Below are positions 52,001 to 62,447 of a DNA stretch of 64,000 nucleotides, piece by piece. The notes beneath the pieces are model-generated. The model was given only the letters and a program-made list of their open reading frames with translations. It was not told the origin of the DNA and made no database searches. This DNA comes from Casuarius casuarius. Taxonomy: Eukaryota > Chordata > Aves > Casuariiformes > Casuariidae. The first letter of the stretch is position 1. Each line of letters opens with the position of its first letter. Location: assembly GCA_003342895.1 (NCBI GenBank), contig PTFA01000318.1, positions 915,495 to 979,494 of the forward strand, in the 5' to 3' direction. The position numbers were made by a program, and so were the translations under genes.

Positions 52001-55000
52001 GTATTAAGAAACATTTCACTTAACATTTTAAAGTTATTCGATTATTACAAGCCATGACCATGGACTTGTACTGGGAGTATTTTAGCTGAATACCTGAACC
52101 GCAAGCTTTGGTATATTATTGGCTGTAGCAGTTACTGTAACATGCTTTTCAGAATACTCCATTTCAATATGATCTTAGTGCTTTTAATAGAACTGAATTC
52201 AGCACATTTACTAGGTCAGTCATCAGTTCATCACAATAACTACAGAAATGAGCATAACACACATCACCTTCCAATTCCTTTACAAGCTTAGTAAATTCAT
52301 GATCAAACATCATGTGGTCTGGGCTAGAAAAGCTAGGCTGTGGTTTCTGAGCAGCTCTGGAATAGAGTTCATGTTTGCTAATGAAGCCAAGCTTCTCAAT
52401 GAAATTTTCCCTGCCAATCCTCTTCTCGATCAGCTGTTTCAGTTTCTCTCTAAAAAGAAAGAGACAGTTAACCACAATACAATAGCCAAGAAGAAATGAA
52501 CCCACCCTACTTTCAAGATTTCTTTCAGTTACAACTTTATTAACTGTCTCAACTCTTATCTGCATTAGATGCTTAGTATCTGAAATCCAAATTTTTGCAG
52601 CGTGCCGCTGTCATCTGTTCTCAGACTAGGAACAAACAGGTTAGAAGGACCTATGCAAAACAATCATCTACTCTGCCTAGCTAAAGGTGGGTCAATTACT
52701 TTGTATCCCAAAAGGAACATACTTGCTATCTCCAGGCACATGCATAGAAAACAGTTGAACCAAACATTCTAGACTGCACTGCAGCAGTTACAAGCCCCTT
52801 AAACCACCATCTACCTTTCACAGTGTCTTTCCCTACAGCTATCTTTTTTTCTGCATCATACTTACTTCCTATAATTTTCAAGGGAATTGTCATTGTAGTA
52901 GATGGAAATGCCCAGCAAAAGCGCGCACAGGCCTTGGACCAGTTGTTCCTCTTCTCCAAGGTTTTCAGCTATCTGCCCTGTGAGCTAGACCTCTCGTTAA
53001 GGATATTGGAGATACTTCATAAGCACAATGCAGAGAACATACTTGTCCCTTACAAATATGCTACCTCTAAGTTCCTTGTTAAAAAAAAGTATTTGCACAC
53101 GTAAAACCAAGCTGGATTAGGAAGTAAGGAGACTACACGATGAAAACCTTGCTGGATGAGCTCCTGTTTTAAGGGACTTGAGTAATCAATGGTCCCACGA
53201 AGTTCTTCCTCAGTAATGGTCACCTTAACATTTAAAAAAATGTTGTTCCAAAACAGCTCAGTTTTATCCTATGGTGATATTTAATTTAGATAAGGTGACA
53301 GTTCTGCACAGTGTACTTTAGATGGATCATCTTATGAAGAGTAAGCATAACAATAAGCTTCAATAAAATCAGGAAATAGGCTTGCACATCTTGGAGATGA
53401 CAAGTGTAAGTCATACTAAAATATCAACAGGCTTGCTGCAGTGAACCCTTGCAGCCACTTCACTAGCAGAATCCCTACGCCAAATGACAACTTTCTGCTG
53501 CGCTTGAAGTTATACACGTATCTTATAAGCAGGCCAGCACACACAGTCTCAAGGCACAGCCAACAAAAGGGGCTGGCTGGATCTCTTGCCCCGATGCATT
53601 TTCCTTTATGTCATGCAGCATGCCTGCAAAGTGATCTACACGAACATTTAAATTTAGCATGAATAATCCAAGTAATTACTANACAAGTGGTTCTACTCTG
53701 CAAGCAGGTCAAGGATACGAAAGGAATATTGGCTGGGTTGTGAAGGAAGTGCGTGACAGCAATTGAGCAGTTGCTTAGCCAGGTACAAAGCAACATCAGC
53801 AATCCAACCCTCGTCTGTACTTTGCTGCCCTGAAAAGAACAACAACTCCATCATTATCTTTCCACAATGGAGGGATAAAATATCAGAAAAACTGCACTGA
53901 TCCACAACTCGCCCACTTTCAACTCAGCTTAAAAAACAAAAAAACAAGTCATCTTCCATAATACCCATTTGTTAGTTATAACTGAACACAGCTTTAGTGC
54001 TTTGATGAAAAACATTAAGTCATTCACATGTTTTAACTGTTTCCAGAGCAAGTCAACAAGCAACACAGATGTGAAATATGACTCAAGGCACATTAGCACC
54101 AATATAAAATCATAACAAATTAGTTCTGCATTTGTAATTAATACTAGGGTAACATGAGGGAACATAAATACACAACCCCTGTAAAGAAGGAACAAGTCAG
54201 TGTAAATTAAGTCAGGCTGGGATTCCCTACAAGAAGGGGCACATCACTAAATTCCCCTCCATTTACTTCTGCCTACGAATCTGTGTGTTCCTAATATACC
54301 TGAAATAGAGAAACATAACACTGAAGTAGCTTTTTCTTTAGACAAAGGAATATACACATTAAGCCAGGAGGAGCAACATAAGACACACTAACTGCAGTAA
54401 TTGAATTTTTTTAACCAAGAACAATTAGTTTTCATCTGAATATTGACTTTAGATTCTTTCTCACACACAACACACCCAACAGCTTTATGTGCAGAGCCAT
54501 TAGATAGGTTCTATTACAAAAGAGAAACTTGCAGTTTTAAGCTTGGTTTTTGTTTGGTTTCCACCAAAAACTTCAGCACCTAAAGCACATCTCAAGAAAA
54601 CCTGCCGTATCTTGAAGAAATCAAGTGTCTAATGACAATCTAAAGAAACAACTAGGGTAAAAAATATGTTAGAGGTCCTAACACTAAGCAGACTGCATAA
54701 TTGGTATGGCAATAGCTAACTCCTCAGGAACTATGGAATTGAACTTTTTTTCACAATTTTGTCTCCCTTGTGTTTGCTGCAGATACTACCGGCGCAGTAG
54801 CATTAAGACAGGCATACGCATTTTCAGTCAGTCCTCGGAGAAGACAACCAAGCAAAAAGCTCCCTGCATGCAAAACTGCCTTTTTGTTTCCACAGTAAGT
54901 ACTATGCACCATTATGAGCTATTGCTGTTTTCTCTGCTATAGGTTAGTCCGCAGCTTTGCTGTGACCCTGTTGTGATGTTGCGTTAATGGACAGATGATA

Positions 55001-58000
55001 TTCCTCGCTGCTAGCCTTCTAGCTGCGTGCCATAACTGGTTCCCACTGACCTAGATCTCACTCCAAGCTGCCTGAATTGCACTGAACTCTGTTCTCACCT
55101 TTCCTTTTCCCATCTTCAAAAATGGCCCACTTAGCTTTCTCACCTTCAGTGAGCTGCGTATCACCCTTACCCCCATGTCCTTACTTAATTCAGAACCTGC
55201 ATGCACTGCAACGCTTTCCGATCTCTACTTACATAAAGACACTTATTTCCAAGGTGGTCTGGTAATGACACAAAAGACATTGGTTAAACAGCTATTCACT
55301 AGCACATACAGGGTTTACCACAAAGGCATGATAGGATGCCCAAAGAGTTCTCTCACTACTGTTACCAACTAGGTAAGACAAAGAACTGTGTCCAAACTCC
55401 AATCTTCACATGAAGCAGGAATTAAAATACAAGGCAACATAAGCCATAGGTCTTTCAAGTTCAGTACTGCCACACCACACTGGTGTAGCGGATTGCAACA
55501 GCACTATCTCAAGTGTCAGTCAGCTTAGCTAAAGAACTTTCCAACCACACATACCCTCCTTGCTGTACTGAGCCTGTACACAGGCGGTTTTTTTCCTCAC
55601 TGCAATCTCACAGAACCATGGGGTAATTCAGGTTGGAAGGGACCTCTGGAGGCCATCTAATCTGCACACCGCTTTAGCATGAGGGAGCTGAAAGAGCACC
55701 AGTTTTTCAGAAGTCACTCGCAAAGTAGGTGCATTAACAGCCTCATAACACTGACAACAGCACAACCTCACCTGCTGTAGAAGCCTTTCCTGTGTACCAC
55801 CACCTGCAAACACCGTGATCCAGAGAACTGTGCAATTGTCCATTTTGGCATTCAGTGCGCCTCATCTCAGACTGGTTCTGAACTGCCAGGAATCCCTTTT
55901 CCCCAGTTCTCCTTCCCAAGGAGAGCAGCTATGCCCTTCCCTGTGCTCACTCTTATGTCTAACAAACCTGAGAGCAGGTCTATTTCTACATATGCCGTAG
56001 ACTTCCACTACACTGGTTTAATCACTGCGAGTCTACATTTAATTTCACAGTAACTGTCCATGCAATACTGCTTCCACCTTGCTAGGACAGAGAGAAGTTA
56101 CTTGGAGTGACAAGAATGAGATCAACTAAGTGTAAAAATTCAGCCTAAATAATTATTGAGAAAATGGCTATGACATGCATTACCAAAGGGCCTGTGCAAA
56201 GGTCTCAGTCATACCAATATTCTGCTATTTTTGAAAAGATCAAGTCAGTTCTCCTCTAATTGAACAAAGAGGGAGATGCTTGCTTCAAGCAAAGCAACAA
56301 CACACTGGAACCTCTTTTCTCTTACATTTCAAAGACTGGCGCTTATCGTCCCCACACTATTACAGAGCCTGTTCCTACTCACTAGGAATAACCACTTGAA
56401 CTGGCAGTCTTGAGCCACGGCATATTTGCATACAGCAGTCTTCCAAAGTAACACTTTCATCAGCATGCTCTTATTAAAAATCTTTTCGGAAATACAAAGC
56501 TACATTTGTTTGCGTGACTTGGCATTTACAGCACAAATTATCCTCTGAAAGCAGCTACACACCACACACACTTTCTGAAGCTTTGCATGCTATACTAAGG
56601 TCAGGTTAACACATTCAGCCCAGTCATTTCCACAAGGCCCAAAATACCCTCTCTAAAAAACTAATTCACAGCTCCATTCCAGACCTGCTGTTATAACTCC
56701 TGCTGTAATAGATTACAGTTCTCCATGGCTGTTCTACAATCTGGGGCTGGAAACAGTCCAGTCCCACAGCTCAACACGACTGTGATAAATATGGCAAATA
56801 AAGCAGACAATGCCACAGCACCATATTAAGAACTGTTTTGCTGCAGATGATGCCTAGCTCAGCAGCACTTTAAGTGATGTGGCCTGAAAGTCAAATGTCA
56901 CTTCAAGGCTCACGGGCTAGTAAACAGATCCCTGTCGTTTACAACCAAAATCTCGACAGCTAAAGCTCCTAAGAGCTTTTGCTGGTAAGCAGACCATATG
57001 AAGTGGCTGGAATGCAGGTTAAACAGAGTTTTTCTTTTAGCAGTCAGGAAATAAGCAGCAGGTTCCCACTTCAGGTTGTATCAGCCGATTGCTACAGGCC
57101 AGTCTGAGAAAACAGCATTTCTAGCAGTTTTAATTTTTCTGACAAGAAAGTGCATCCAGTTAGGTAAACAGCTGGTGGCTGTATATGCCCCACTGGAAAG
57201 AAAGCACCCATGCTACCCAAGATCTTTATCCCACAGTTTCCTGGAGCACCCCAGAGAATCCCCTGGAGACACAGAAAGAGTTTGTTATGCTAGGAAAATA
57301 CCCCAACCCAACTGCAACACAAAGCTGTAAGTGGAAACACATCAAAAAGCAGTTAAAGAATCCCCCCAAGCAAAACCCAAGACAGGAAGAAAGGGCCTGC
57401 TTGTGGCAAGAAAATGCCAAAGCTGTGCCAAGAAATACATACCCGTCTGTCGATCTTATCACCCTGCAAGTTACACATGCATTACTTGAGAACTTTTAAG
57501 TTGAACAGCACATTTCAGAAACATCCCCCAAGTTTGAGCCCCTTGTATCACCTAAGACTAAAAAGCCACAGGCAGTTTCATTGACTCAAATTCACGTTAA
57601 CAGACCAAAAATATGGGGAAAAGGACAGAGAAGACTGTCTATTTTCAGGAAAGTGGATGGACAAAGTCCCATCAAATAAAATACAAATTATAGCATTCTG
57701 CCATTATTAATTGCAGGAATGTCTAATCACTGTCAGAGTTAACTATCTCCTTATTACAATCATTTGGGGGAAAAGTACATGTTACAAATAAAAATGACTG
57801 TCGTAAGGAAGTGTGGTCTATGAGGTAAAGTATGATCACTTGTCATTTGCAAAGCCAGGTGTTACAATGCTGAACAACCTCAAAAAAGCTTTCAACTTTG
57901 AACAACCAAATGAACAACCAGTACACAAGCGCCTGGTATTTTCAAGATGTTTCTGTTAGCACTTACGCATTAAATAATAATCAGGCACTTCCTGCAGGAC

Positions 58001-61000
58001 TACATGAGTGGGGGGTCCTACCAATTTGCCATGTCTTTTAAACCAAGGTGGAATACTAGGTGCTTTAGGATCCTCTGCCTGATAGCAATAAAAGTTTCCT
58101 CCTTACAAGGCAAAAAAGCAGTGACCTATACAGGTTTTAAGACTGGCCCTGAAAAAGCATTCCGTACTGCCCAAATTGACCAAACCTTCCCTTCGTTTCT
58201 GTTGTGCACAGTGAAGTTCTCTTGCCATAACAAAAACTATTTTCAGACTGAAATGAAATTTTCAATTAGTGTCCATTTTCATCTCATGCATATGAGAATA
58301 AGGGAAGATGGGCAGAGTAAGAGAATATCTTTCAGTTTTAAGACCCTGACTTCAGAAAGACAGCAACATTAAGTTGCAATCACTGATGGACATAAAAGTT
58401 CCTGCTGTGCTGCCTCCTCCCTCCAAGTGCCAAATGTTTTCAAGAAAGGCTTAAAAAAATTTCAGCAGGAGGGAGAAATCTCCTTCTCACTAAGCTAATG
58501 CTAACGTCTTCCTATGAGACATCTTTATGCGAAGCACATTTTTCTTGCAAACCCAGAGTTGATCACAAAGATACAGGACAGTCAGTGCTGTACCTGCGAG
58601 AGAATGTTGGTGCACTGCTGCAGCAGAGACACTGGCGGGTTGCCGATGCTCGTCGCTAGCTGAACTCTTAGGAGCTGTTCTTTCAGAGTCGCGTTTTCTT
58701 GTAACGCGTGGGCCAGGGCCACAGCAGCGCACCAGTTTGAGAGAGAGTCCGTTGAGAAGAGGCCCCCACAGAGCAGCTGACCAGCTGAGACAGAATTACC
58801 TGTAGCTACCAGAATGGCCAAGATGTATGAGTTAGACTAAAACAAGCTACAGAAACTACAAAGTATATGAGACAAACATACAGTTGAAACCCAGAAAAAC
58901 GGAGGGCCACGTGTCTCAAGTTTAGAAAAACGGTAAGTCAAATCAACGGTAAGCTGCAGATAAACAATTTTGCAGATGACTTCAGGTGATACATTAGAAA
59001 ACATGGGCTAGTTCACAACTTGCTAGAAAGAGGTTCTTCTTGCGTACCGTCAATAGTGGATGGCAAAAGCGTTGAAACAATTTCTCCTTGTCCTTTTTGG
59101 TTTTTGTATAAAAAGCACTGGAAACAATAGAGAACAGCGCAACGCAGCACAAAAGGCTGCCTTTCATTTACCATGGACATCAGAAGTACTACAATTGCAG
59201 GTCTGTTTGGAAAGGAAAGAGAAAAAACATTAGCACAAAGTTGCAAAACTGCAGTTATCTGGTCAACAGGCGCAGGGAGAGTGACAGGACCTGATGCGAT
59301 GACACCTGCATCACCTGCAAAAGGTACACACCACTGGGACCTGATCACACAGCAAACACGAAAACCATAATTCAATGTAAACTCACACCTGCGCAGGGCA
59401 TCCATAAATCATGACGTTAAGTATCTAAATCCCACACTTGGATCATTTTTTATGGTAATGCACATAGTTAAAATTTGTATTTAACATCCCTTCCCCCCCA
59501 CCCCCCAATACAATTTGGGTTGCTTGCTCCAAGTAAGGAGAAAACATCTATTGCCATTTCAAACATTTAAACCGAGTAAAACTTTTACTTTTAAAATGGA
59601 AGTTTTCCACTTAAAACAAAAAGCAGCAGATACATTATATATGACTGCAATGAGCCAGTGTTCATCAGCTGTATTGTCATTTCACATGGAGTCCCCGTTG
59701 CTTCTCCCTGCTTGTTCCAGTAGTACTGCAGAGGATTCCTCATAACACCATTAGTGACTTACAACACAGAATGCTCTTTTTCTACCCTAGTCACATTCAA
59801 ATTCTGAGATAAATACCTATCACCTTGCCATTCCCCAATATGAGTAAACATTCATTTCCTGGCTATTTTCCTAGCCTCTACATTCTTTTGTAGATTGTCC
59901 TCTGACAGCAGCAGCTCTTCCTAACTACTACTCATTCACTTTGCAGATACCACCTAACATTAAATGAGAGCAGTTCTAGACCTCGTCTCTGTGGAAACAC
60001 ACCTGACACCTTAACATTACACCCAATATCCCCAATTGGAACTCGAAGCTATTTCTACGTACTCGAACTCCAAACTTGAAAGTTAAACAATCCTTCGGAT
60101 TAGACTGTGATTGCCCATACCAATACATCATTACCTAACAAAGTTAAACACTTTTCTTCCTCTACCTTGGTGGATTAGAAGGTGCATTTACAGAGGCAAA
60201 GTAGTCTTGATTTATCTGGCATCCTCGAATGACCTCTGATACAGTATTAATGGTCTACAGAAATGGCAGAAAAAAAAAACAGTTAGTTAAATGTGAGCAA
60301 TAATCTAATTCATACAACACTCAGTTATTCTGCCTGACTGCTTGGTATTGAAAAAAACATTATCAAGTCCCAGTATAGAGATTTAGATAAGAAACTGATT
60401 TCAGAAGGCAACTGAACAACTAACAGCCTTAATATGAAGCTTGCCAAAGAAAAGTTCAAGAAAAAGAAGTTGAAAGGTATCTCTAAAAAACATCTTAAGA
60501 TAAAACACCACTAAAATGGAGGCCACCTCCAAAAGGACCAATATGTACTCCATTCTCCAAGCAGTAATACAAACCACTTTGTGTGTGCTTCAAGACAGAA
60601 GGGCAACCATACTGGTAACTTCTAGAAAAGTTGCCAGACTATATCAGGCAAATCTATCAGCTCTTCCATCTTCAAAGAACAGCCTGTCTACAGCCAATTG
60701 CTTCGCTGTCAGACAAGGCGCCAGAGGCCAACTGGACAACTGACTGTATACCAGCTCTGGGCCTGCTGTAAATGCAAAGCTGTTCATTAAGTTTCTTTCG
60801 CCTCTAGGCTGCCATGGGGCAGAGAACAGGCATGGTTGGTTTACTCAGAGCCTAGTAATTTTTCTAGCTCTAGACAGTCATTCAGTCCAAGCACATTGTT
60901 TTATCAAGTGAAAAAACACCTCATCCTAAACTGGTAATAGGGCTTTTCAGAACCAAGAAGTCTCTCATCACTGGAACTCTGCAATATCAAAAGACTTCTA

Positions 61001-62447
61001 CAGCATCTCTCTCAAAAAAAAAAAAAAAGAAAGTGAATCGATTAGGCTTCTCTGGGATATATTTAAGTCCAACATAAAAAACAAACAAATCCAAGTACTT
61101 CCTGATTGTTTCAAAATGAATTATATTACAGTTGTTCAGAATATAATGCAAAGTATTATCATCAATATGTATTCCCTGCACAGGAATCAGCCAACATGTC
61201 TGGCATCTGAAATACATTCTTGGCAAATGGTATAATTTCAGTTCGTCCCTGCAGCAACCGGCAACCCCTGAAGACTCTTGTTACTGCCCCACTTAGTTGC
61301 CCCCATCCCTACTTGTACTTGCTCCCTCTTACTTCTGTCAGGATGTCAGCTGGAACTCCAGTTGCCATAAGGATTGTGCAGAGCTGCTGTAACAAACCGC
61401 AGTGAAACATAGCCTTCTGACAGCTGCTCGTCGCACCAGGAGGATTCGTGGGAGAGACGAGAACCCGCACAAGCTAGAGAAAAAGAAGTATTTGTGCACA
61501 AAGAAAGCTTGAGAACTCATGAACCTGCAGAACAGCATAAGTTTACCTATTTGCAATTTAGCCACAAAATACAACTGCTATTAAAAACGAACTTAAGAGA
61601 TGAAGGAATAGCATTCTCATACCATCAGTATCGTGACCATTTGATTTTAAGTTTAATCCAAACTCAAACCTGAGGTCCCCTCCAGAACCTGCAAACATCT
61701 CAGCCCATTGCAAAAGTTGGAACTACATGATGAGAAATCAGGCTCTAATCTAGTTTATTACTTGGCTCACAATTTATCAGAGCTACACCTCAGAAAATGA
61801 GAGACTACCTTCATCATGAATCTTCAGCTTCCACTCATAGATAGCAAGTACCATAGAACAGGAAAACGATCTTATTTCATTTTTTGGAGGGGTGGGCAGA
61901 GGGAAGGTGACAAGCCATCCACAGCGAAGACAGCTATGGGAACTCTGTTAAAGCATCATAACCACGCTGAAAGTTGTACACAAGGGTTCTTTATAAAAAG
62001 CATCTCTACCCAAATATTTAACCCATATCATTGTTACATATAAAGTTACACCAAATAAAGTTATCTGATATGCCACCCATCACAAGTTCACAATTTTGAA
62101 ACAGCGTTTGTGCTTAAAGTAGGGTGTCTCACGAACGTTCGTAGGGTAACACTGAGCTAAAGAGAACACACCGATTCCCAGTTAACTGTTACAAAGCACA
62201 TTATCTTCACTGCAAGAGTGGAAAAAAGGCTGACATTGGCACTAAGGGTTAGATAAAAAGTGTTTTACCTGCAGCATTAGGTGAAGATTGGTTACTTTCT
62301 GTGCAGACCAACCACAATTGTCATCTCCAACTTCAAACCAAGGCTTCATACGCTGAATGTATGAACCTTCTTTAAAGAAATTCTGATTGGAATTATTATT
62401 CTTCAATAAATTTTGTAGTAGGAGAAGACAGTCTTCCACTACAATTC
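42995..62447 (-). CDS. USO1: USO1 (p115), vesicle tethering factor: 16 C-terminal coding exons, 5' part outside window
   Basis: The product is p115, a Rab1 effector and Golgi tether. It acts in ER-to-Golgi and intra-Golgi transport by linking vesicles to GM130 and giantin and by helping SNARE assembly. Sixteen exons on the minus strand give about 727 residues, matching human p115 (962 aa) from about residue 226 to the end as I recall it. Exons: 62447-62269, 61473-61333, 60254-60166, 59202-59048, 58805-58594, 53829-53719, 52984-52866, 52449-52268, 51272-51151, 50678-50540, 49209-49046, 48468-48379, 47567-47481, 45881-45783, 45098-44883, 43072-42995. All junction phases agree, all ends are GT-AG, and no stop interrupts the frame. 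The armadillo-like head ends near 52268, the coiled coil spans 51272-44883, and the acidic tail is the last exon. The start codon lies beyond 64000. Identity rests on long matches such as VEDCLLLLQNLLKNNNSNQN and KKEQDDLLVLLADQDQK. Confidence 0.97.
43073..44882 (-). other. USO1: USO1 intron before the last coding exon (1.81 kb)
   Basis: It has a GTAAGC donor and an AATTTCAG acceptor. No repeat or exon is recognised within it; the reading frame joins directly from GEP to VEDEDD. Confidence 0.85.
44883..45098 (-). CDS. USO1: USO1 exon (last coiled coil)
   Basis: The exon is 72 codons in phase 0, encoding SEVKALSEEKASLKQHLDSS, then NSTVAILQDQKSKLQQEVAE, then SKKEQDDLLVLLADQDQK, ending KNKLKELGEP. 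This is the most strongly conserved part of the C-terminal coiled coil. The acceptor is TTGCCAG and the donor is CCG|GTAAGC. Confidence 0.96.
45783..45881 (-). CDS. USO1: USO1 exon (variable linker into coiled coil)
   Basis: The exon is 33 codons in phase 0. It starts NSAADPVLGDSG, a stretch unlike the human protein, and ends EGRLLQEVKELK, which matches the human EGRLSALLQETKELK. The acceptor is GTCGCACAG and the donor is AAG|GTTGGT. The first half appears free to change between birds and mammals. Confidence 0.91.
45882..47480 (-). other. USO1: USO1 intron between coiled-coil exons (1.60 kb)
   Basis: It has a GTATGTG donor and a GTCGCACAG acceptor. It contains the isolated N at 47219. No further exon is seen, although the flanking protein is shorter here than human p115. 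Confidence 0.8.
47481..47567 (-). CDS. USO1: USO1 exon (coiled coil)
   Basis: The exon is 29 codons in phase 0, encoding ELETLRSQIQLQSTEISKLQ then AENQKLQLM. It aligns with the human stretch ELATLKSQLNSQSVEITKLQ. The acceptor is CCAAAG and the donor is ATG|GTATGTG. Confidence 0.93.
48379..48468 (-). CDS. USO1: USO1 exon (variable linker in coiled coil)
   Basis: The exon is 30 codons in phase 0, encoding KSSQLEMGTTEQFSQTSKSD then GLELNNELQK. It starts KSSQ as in human p115 (KSSQTSG) and then diverges strongly. The acceptor is TTTTACAG and the donor is AAG|GTGAAC. Placement rests on frame, position and the conserved first residues. Confidence 0.9.
49046..49209 (-). CDS. USO1: USO1 exon (coiled coil with conserved caspase site, ~residues 709-763)
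   Basis: It encodes GKDTQHHNSHGETFQMNGIQ, then VEEVSKLKEELEEWRNKHEL, then LQGQLREKDSVIEKL. The REKD-S segment aligns with TEKD757-S of human p115, the Asp reported as a caspase cleavage site during apoptosis. The N-terminal 20 residues are a more variable linker between coiled coils. The acceptor is CCATAG and the donor is TTG|GTAAGA. Confidence 0.94.
50540..50678 (-). CDS. USO1: USO1 exon (coiled coil, ~residues 663-709)
   Basis: It encodes DQELEELKQQVNTLKSQNEQ then LQATVTQQVSQIQQHKDQYN and LLKVQL. The heptad pattern of leucine and valine is clear. The acceptor follows a long pyrimidine tract (TTTCTTTTACAG) and the donor is G|GTATGC. Confidence 0.96.
51151..51272 (-). CDS. USO1: USO1 exon (start of coiled coil, ~residues 622-662)
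   Basis: It encodes GVISKAIYKSSEEDKKEEEV then KKTLEQHDNIVTHYKKVIRE and Q. The acceptor is TTTGACAG and the donor is CAG|GTAAGAG. The charged lysine- and glutamate-rich stretch marks entry into the first coiled-coil segment, which in p115 carries the SNARE-like binding activity. Confidence 0.96.
52268..52449 (-). CDS. USO1: USO1 exon (end of head domain, ~residues 561-622)
   Basis: It encodes EKLKQLIEKRIGRENFIEKL then GFISKHELYSRAAQKPQPSF and DHMMFDHEFTKLVKELE. The acceptor is TTTTTAG at 52456-52450 and the donor GTGATG follows at 52267. It completes the globular head; the Gly codon is split with the next exon. Confidence 0.96.
52866..52984 (-). CDS. USO1: USO1 exon (head domain, ~residues 522-561)
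   Basis: It encodes LTGQIAENLGEEEQLVQGLC then ALLLGISIYYNDNSLENYR and two bases of a Lys codon. The acceptor is GGTCTAG at 52991-52985, the end of the U12-type intron. The donor is AA|GTAAGT at 52865. A second possible acceptor, CACAG, lies six bases into the exon. Confidence 0.94.
52985..53718 (-). other. USO1: U12-type (minor spliceosome) intron of USO1, GT-AG subtype
   Basis: The donor at 53718-53711 reads GTATCCTT, the exact minor-class 5' splice site. The branch element TCCTTAAC lies at 53003-52996, and its likely branch A at 52997 is 12 bases from the end of the intron, inside the narrow window used by U12 introns. There is no pyrimidine tract before the acceptor (GAGAGGTCTAG), as expected for this class. 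The flanking exons join Phe and Leu in phase 0, matching FLTGQ of p115. Confidence 0.93.
53719..53829 (-). CDS. USO1: USO1 exon (head domain, ~residues 485-521), with U12-type donor
   Basis: The exon is 37 codons, phase 0 at both ends, encoding GSKVQTRVGLLMLLCTWLSN then CSIAVTHFLHNPANIPF. The acceptor TTTTCAG is ordinary. The donor is TTC|GTATCCTT, a poor U2 site but an exact U12-type 5' splice site. Reading on past the donor soon meets an in-frame stop, so splicing here is required. Confidence 0.95.
53830..58593 (-). other. USO1: Largest visible USO1 intron (4.76 kb)
   Basis: This intron lies between the exons ending ILSQ and starting GSKV; the protein is continuous across it, so no coding exon is missing. 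It holds a CR1 LINE fragment at 55608-55690. Open frames inside it (such as 57076-57330 and 58004-58372) show no protein I recognise. Confidence 0.85.
55608..55690 (-). mobile_element. CR1 LINE, truncated 3' end
   Basis: The plus strand reads TCACAGAACCATGG, then GGTTGGAAGGGACCTCTGG and AGGCCATCTAATCT. This is the reverse complement of the familiar avian CR1 3' end (…CCAGAGGTCCCTTCCAACC…TTCTGTGA). The 3' terminus is at 55608 and the element is oriented like the host gene. The upstream boundary is diffuse and may extend past 55690. It lies within a USO1 intron. Confidence 0.88.
58594..58805 (-). CDS. USO1: USO1 exon (head domain, ~residues 414-484)
   Basis: It encodes TGNSVSAGQLLCGGLFSTDS then LSNWCAAVALAHALQENATL and SLLQQCTNILSQ. 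The acceptor is GGTAG at 58810-58806 and the donor is CAG|GTACAG at 58593. It is followed by the largest intron in the visible gene (53830-58593). Confidence 0.96.
59048..59202 (-). CDS. USO1: USO1 exon (head domain, ~residues 362-413)
   Basis: It encodes PAIVVLLMSMVNERQPFVLR then CAVLYCFQCFLYKNQKGQGE and IVSTLLPSTID, near identical to mammalian p115. The acceptor is AAACAG. The donor GTACGC leaves a single G that joins CT of the next exon to make Ala. Confidence 0.96.
59488..59506 (-). repeat. G-rich tract in a USO1 intron
   Basis: The plus strand reads CCC TT C7 A C6, so the USO1 transcript carries G6, T, G7, AA, GGG. That is enough G runs for an intronic RNA G-quadruplex. The intron lies between the exons at 60166 and 59202. 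Confidence 0.8.
60166..60254 (-). CDS. USO1: USO1 exon (head domain, ~residues 333-361)
   Basis: It encodes TINTVSEVIRGCQINQDYF then ASVNAPSNPP and two bases of an Arg codon. The acceptor is CTGTAG and the donor is AAG|GTAGAG at 60165. The Arg codon is completed by the first base of the exon at 59202. Confidence 0.95.
61014..61028 (+). repeat. Poly(A) tract, 15 bases
   Basis: Fifteen A follow CATCTCTCTC in the USO1 intron between exons at 61333 and 60254. On the USO1 strand it reads as T15. Confidence 0.9.
61333..61473 (-). CDS. USO1: USO1 exon (head domain, ~residues 286-332)
   Basis: The exon is 47 codons in phase 0 on both sides. It encodes LVRVLVSPTNPPGATSSCQ followed by CGLLQQLCTILMATGVPADI and LTE. 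The acceptor is TCTCTAG at 61480-61474 and the donor GTAAGAG follows at 61332. It continues the armadillo-like helical head. Confidence 0.96.
62269..62447 (-). CDS. USO1: USO1 exon (head domain, ~human residues 226-285)
   Basis: The exon begins with two bases of a Gly codon after acceptor AG 62449-62448 and ends CAG before donor GT at 62268-62267. It encodes GIVVEDCLLLLQNLL, then SYIQRMKPWFEVGDDNCGWS, then HLMLQ. This is one of the most conserved stretches of the p115 armadillo-like head. It is the most upstream USO1 exon visible. Its entry phase (one base borrowed) shows that at least one more exon lies to the right, outside the window. Confidence 0.96.

Noticed and set aside
53682..53682. 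Isolated N near the U12 intron donor (others at 14437, 18952, 21847, 47219)
   Set aside because: Single ambiguous bases from assembly; none affects a coding exon or a splice element.
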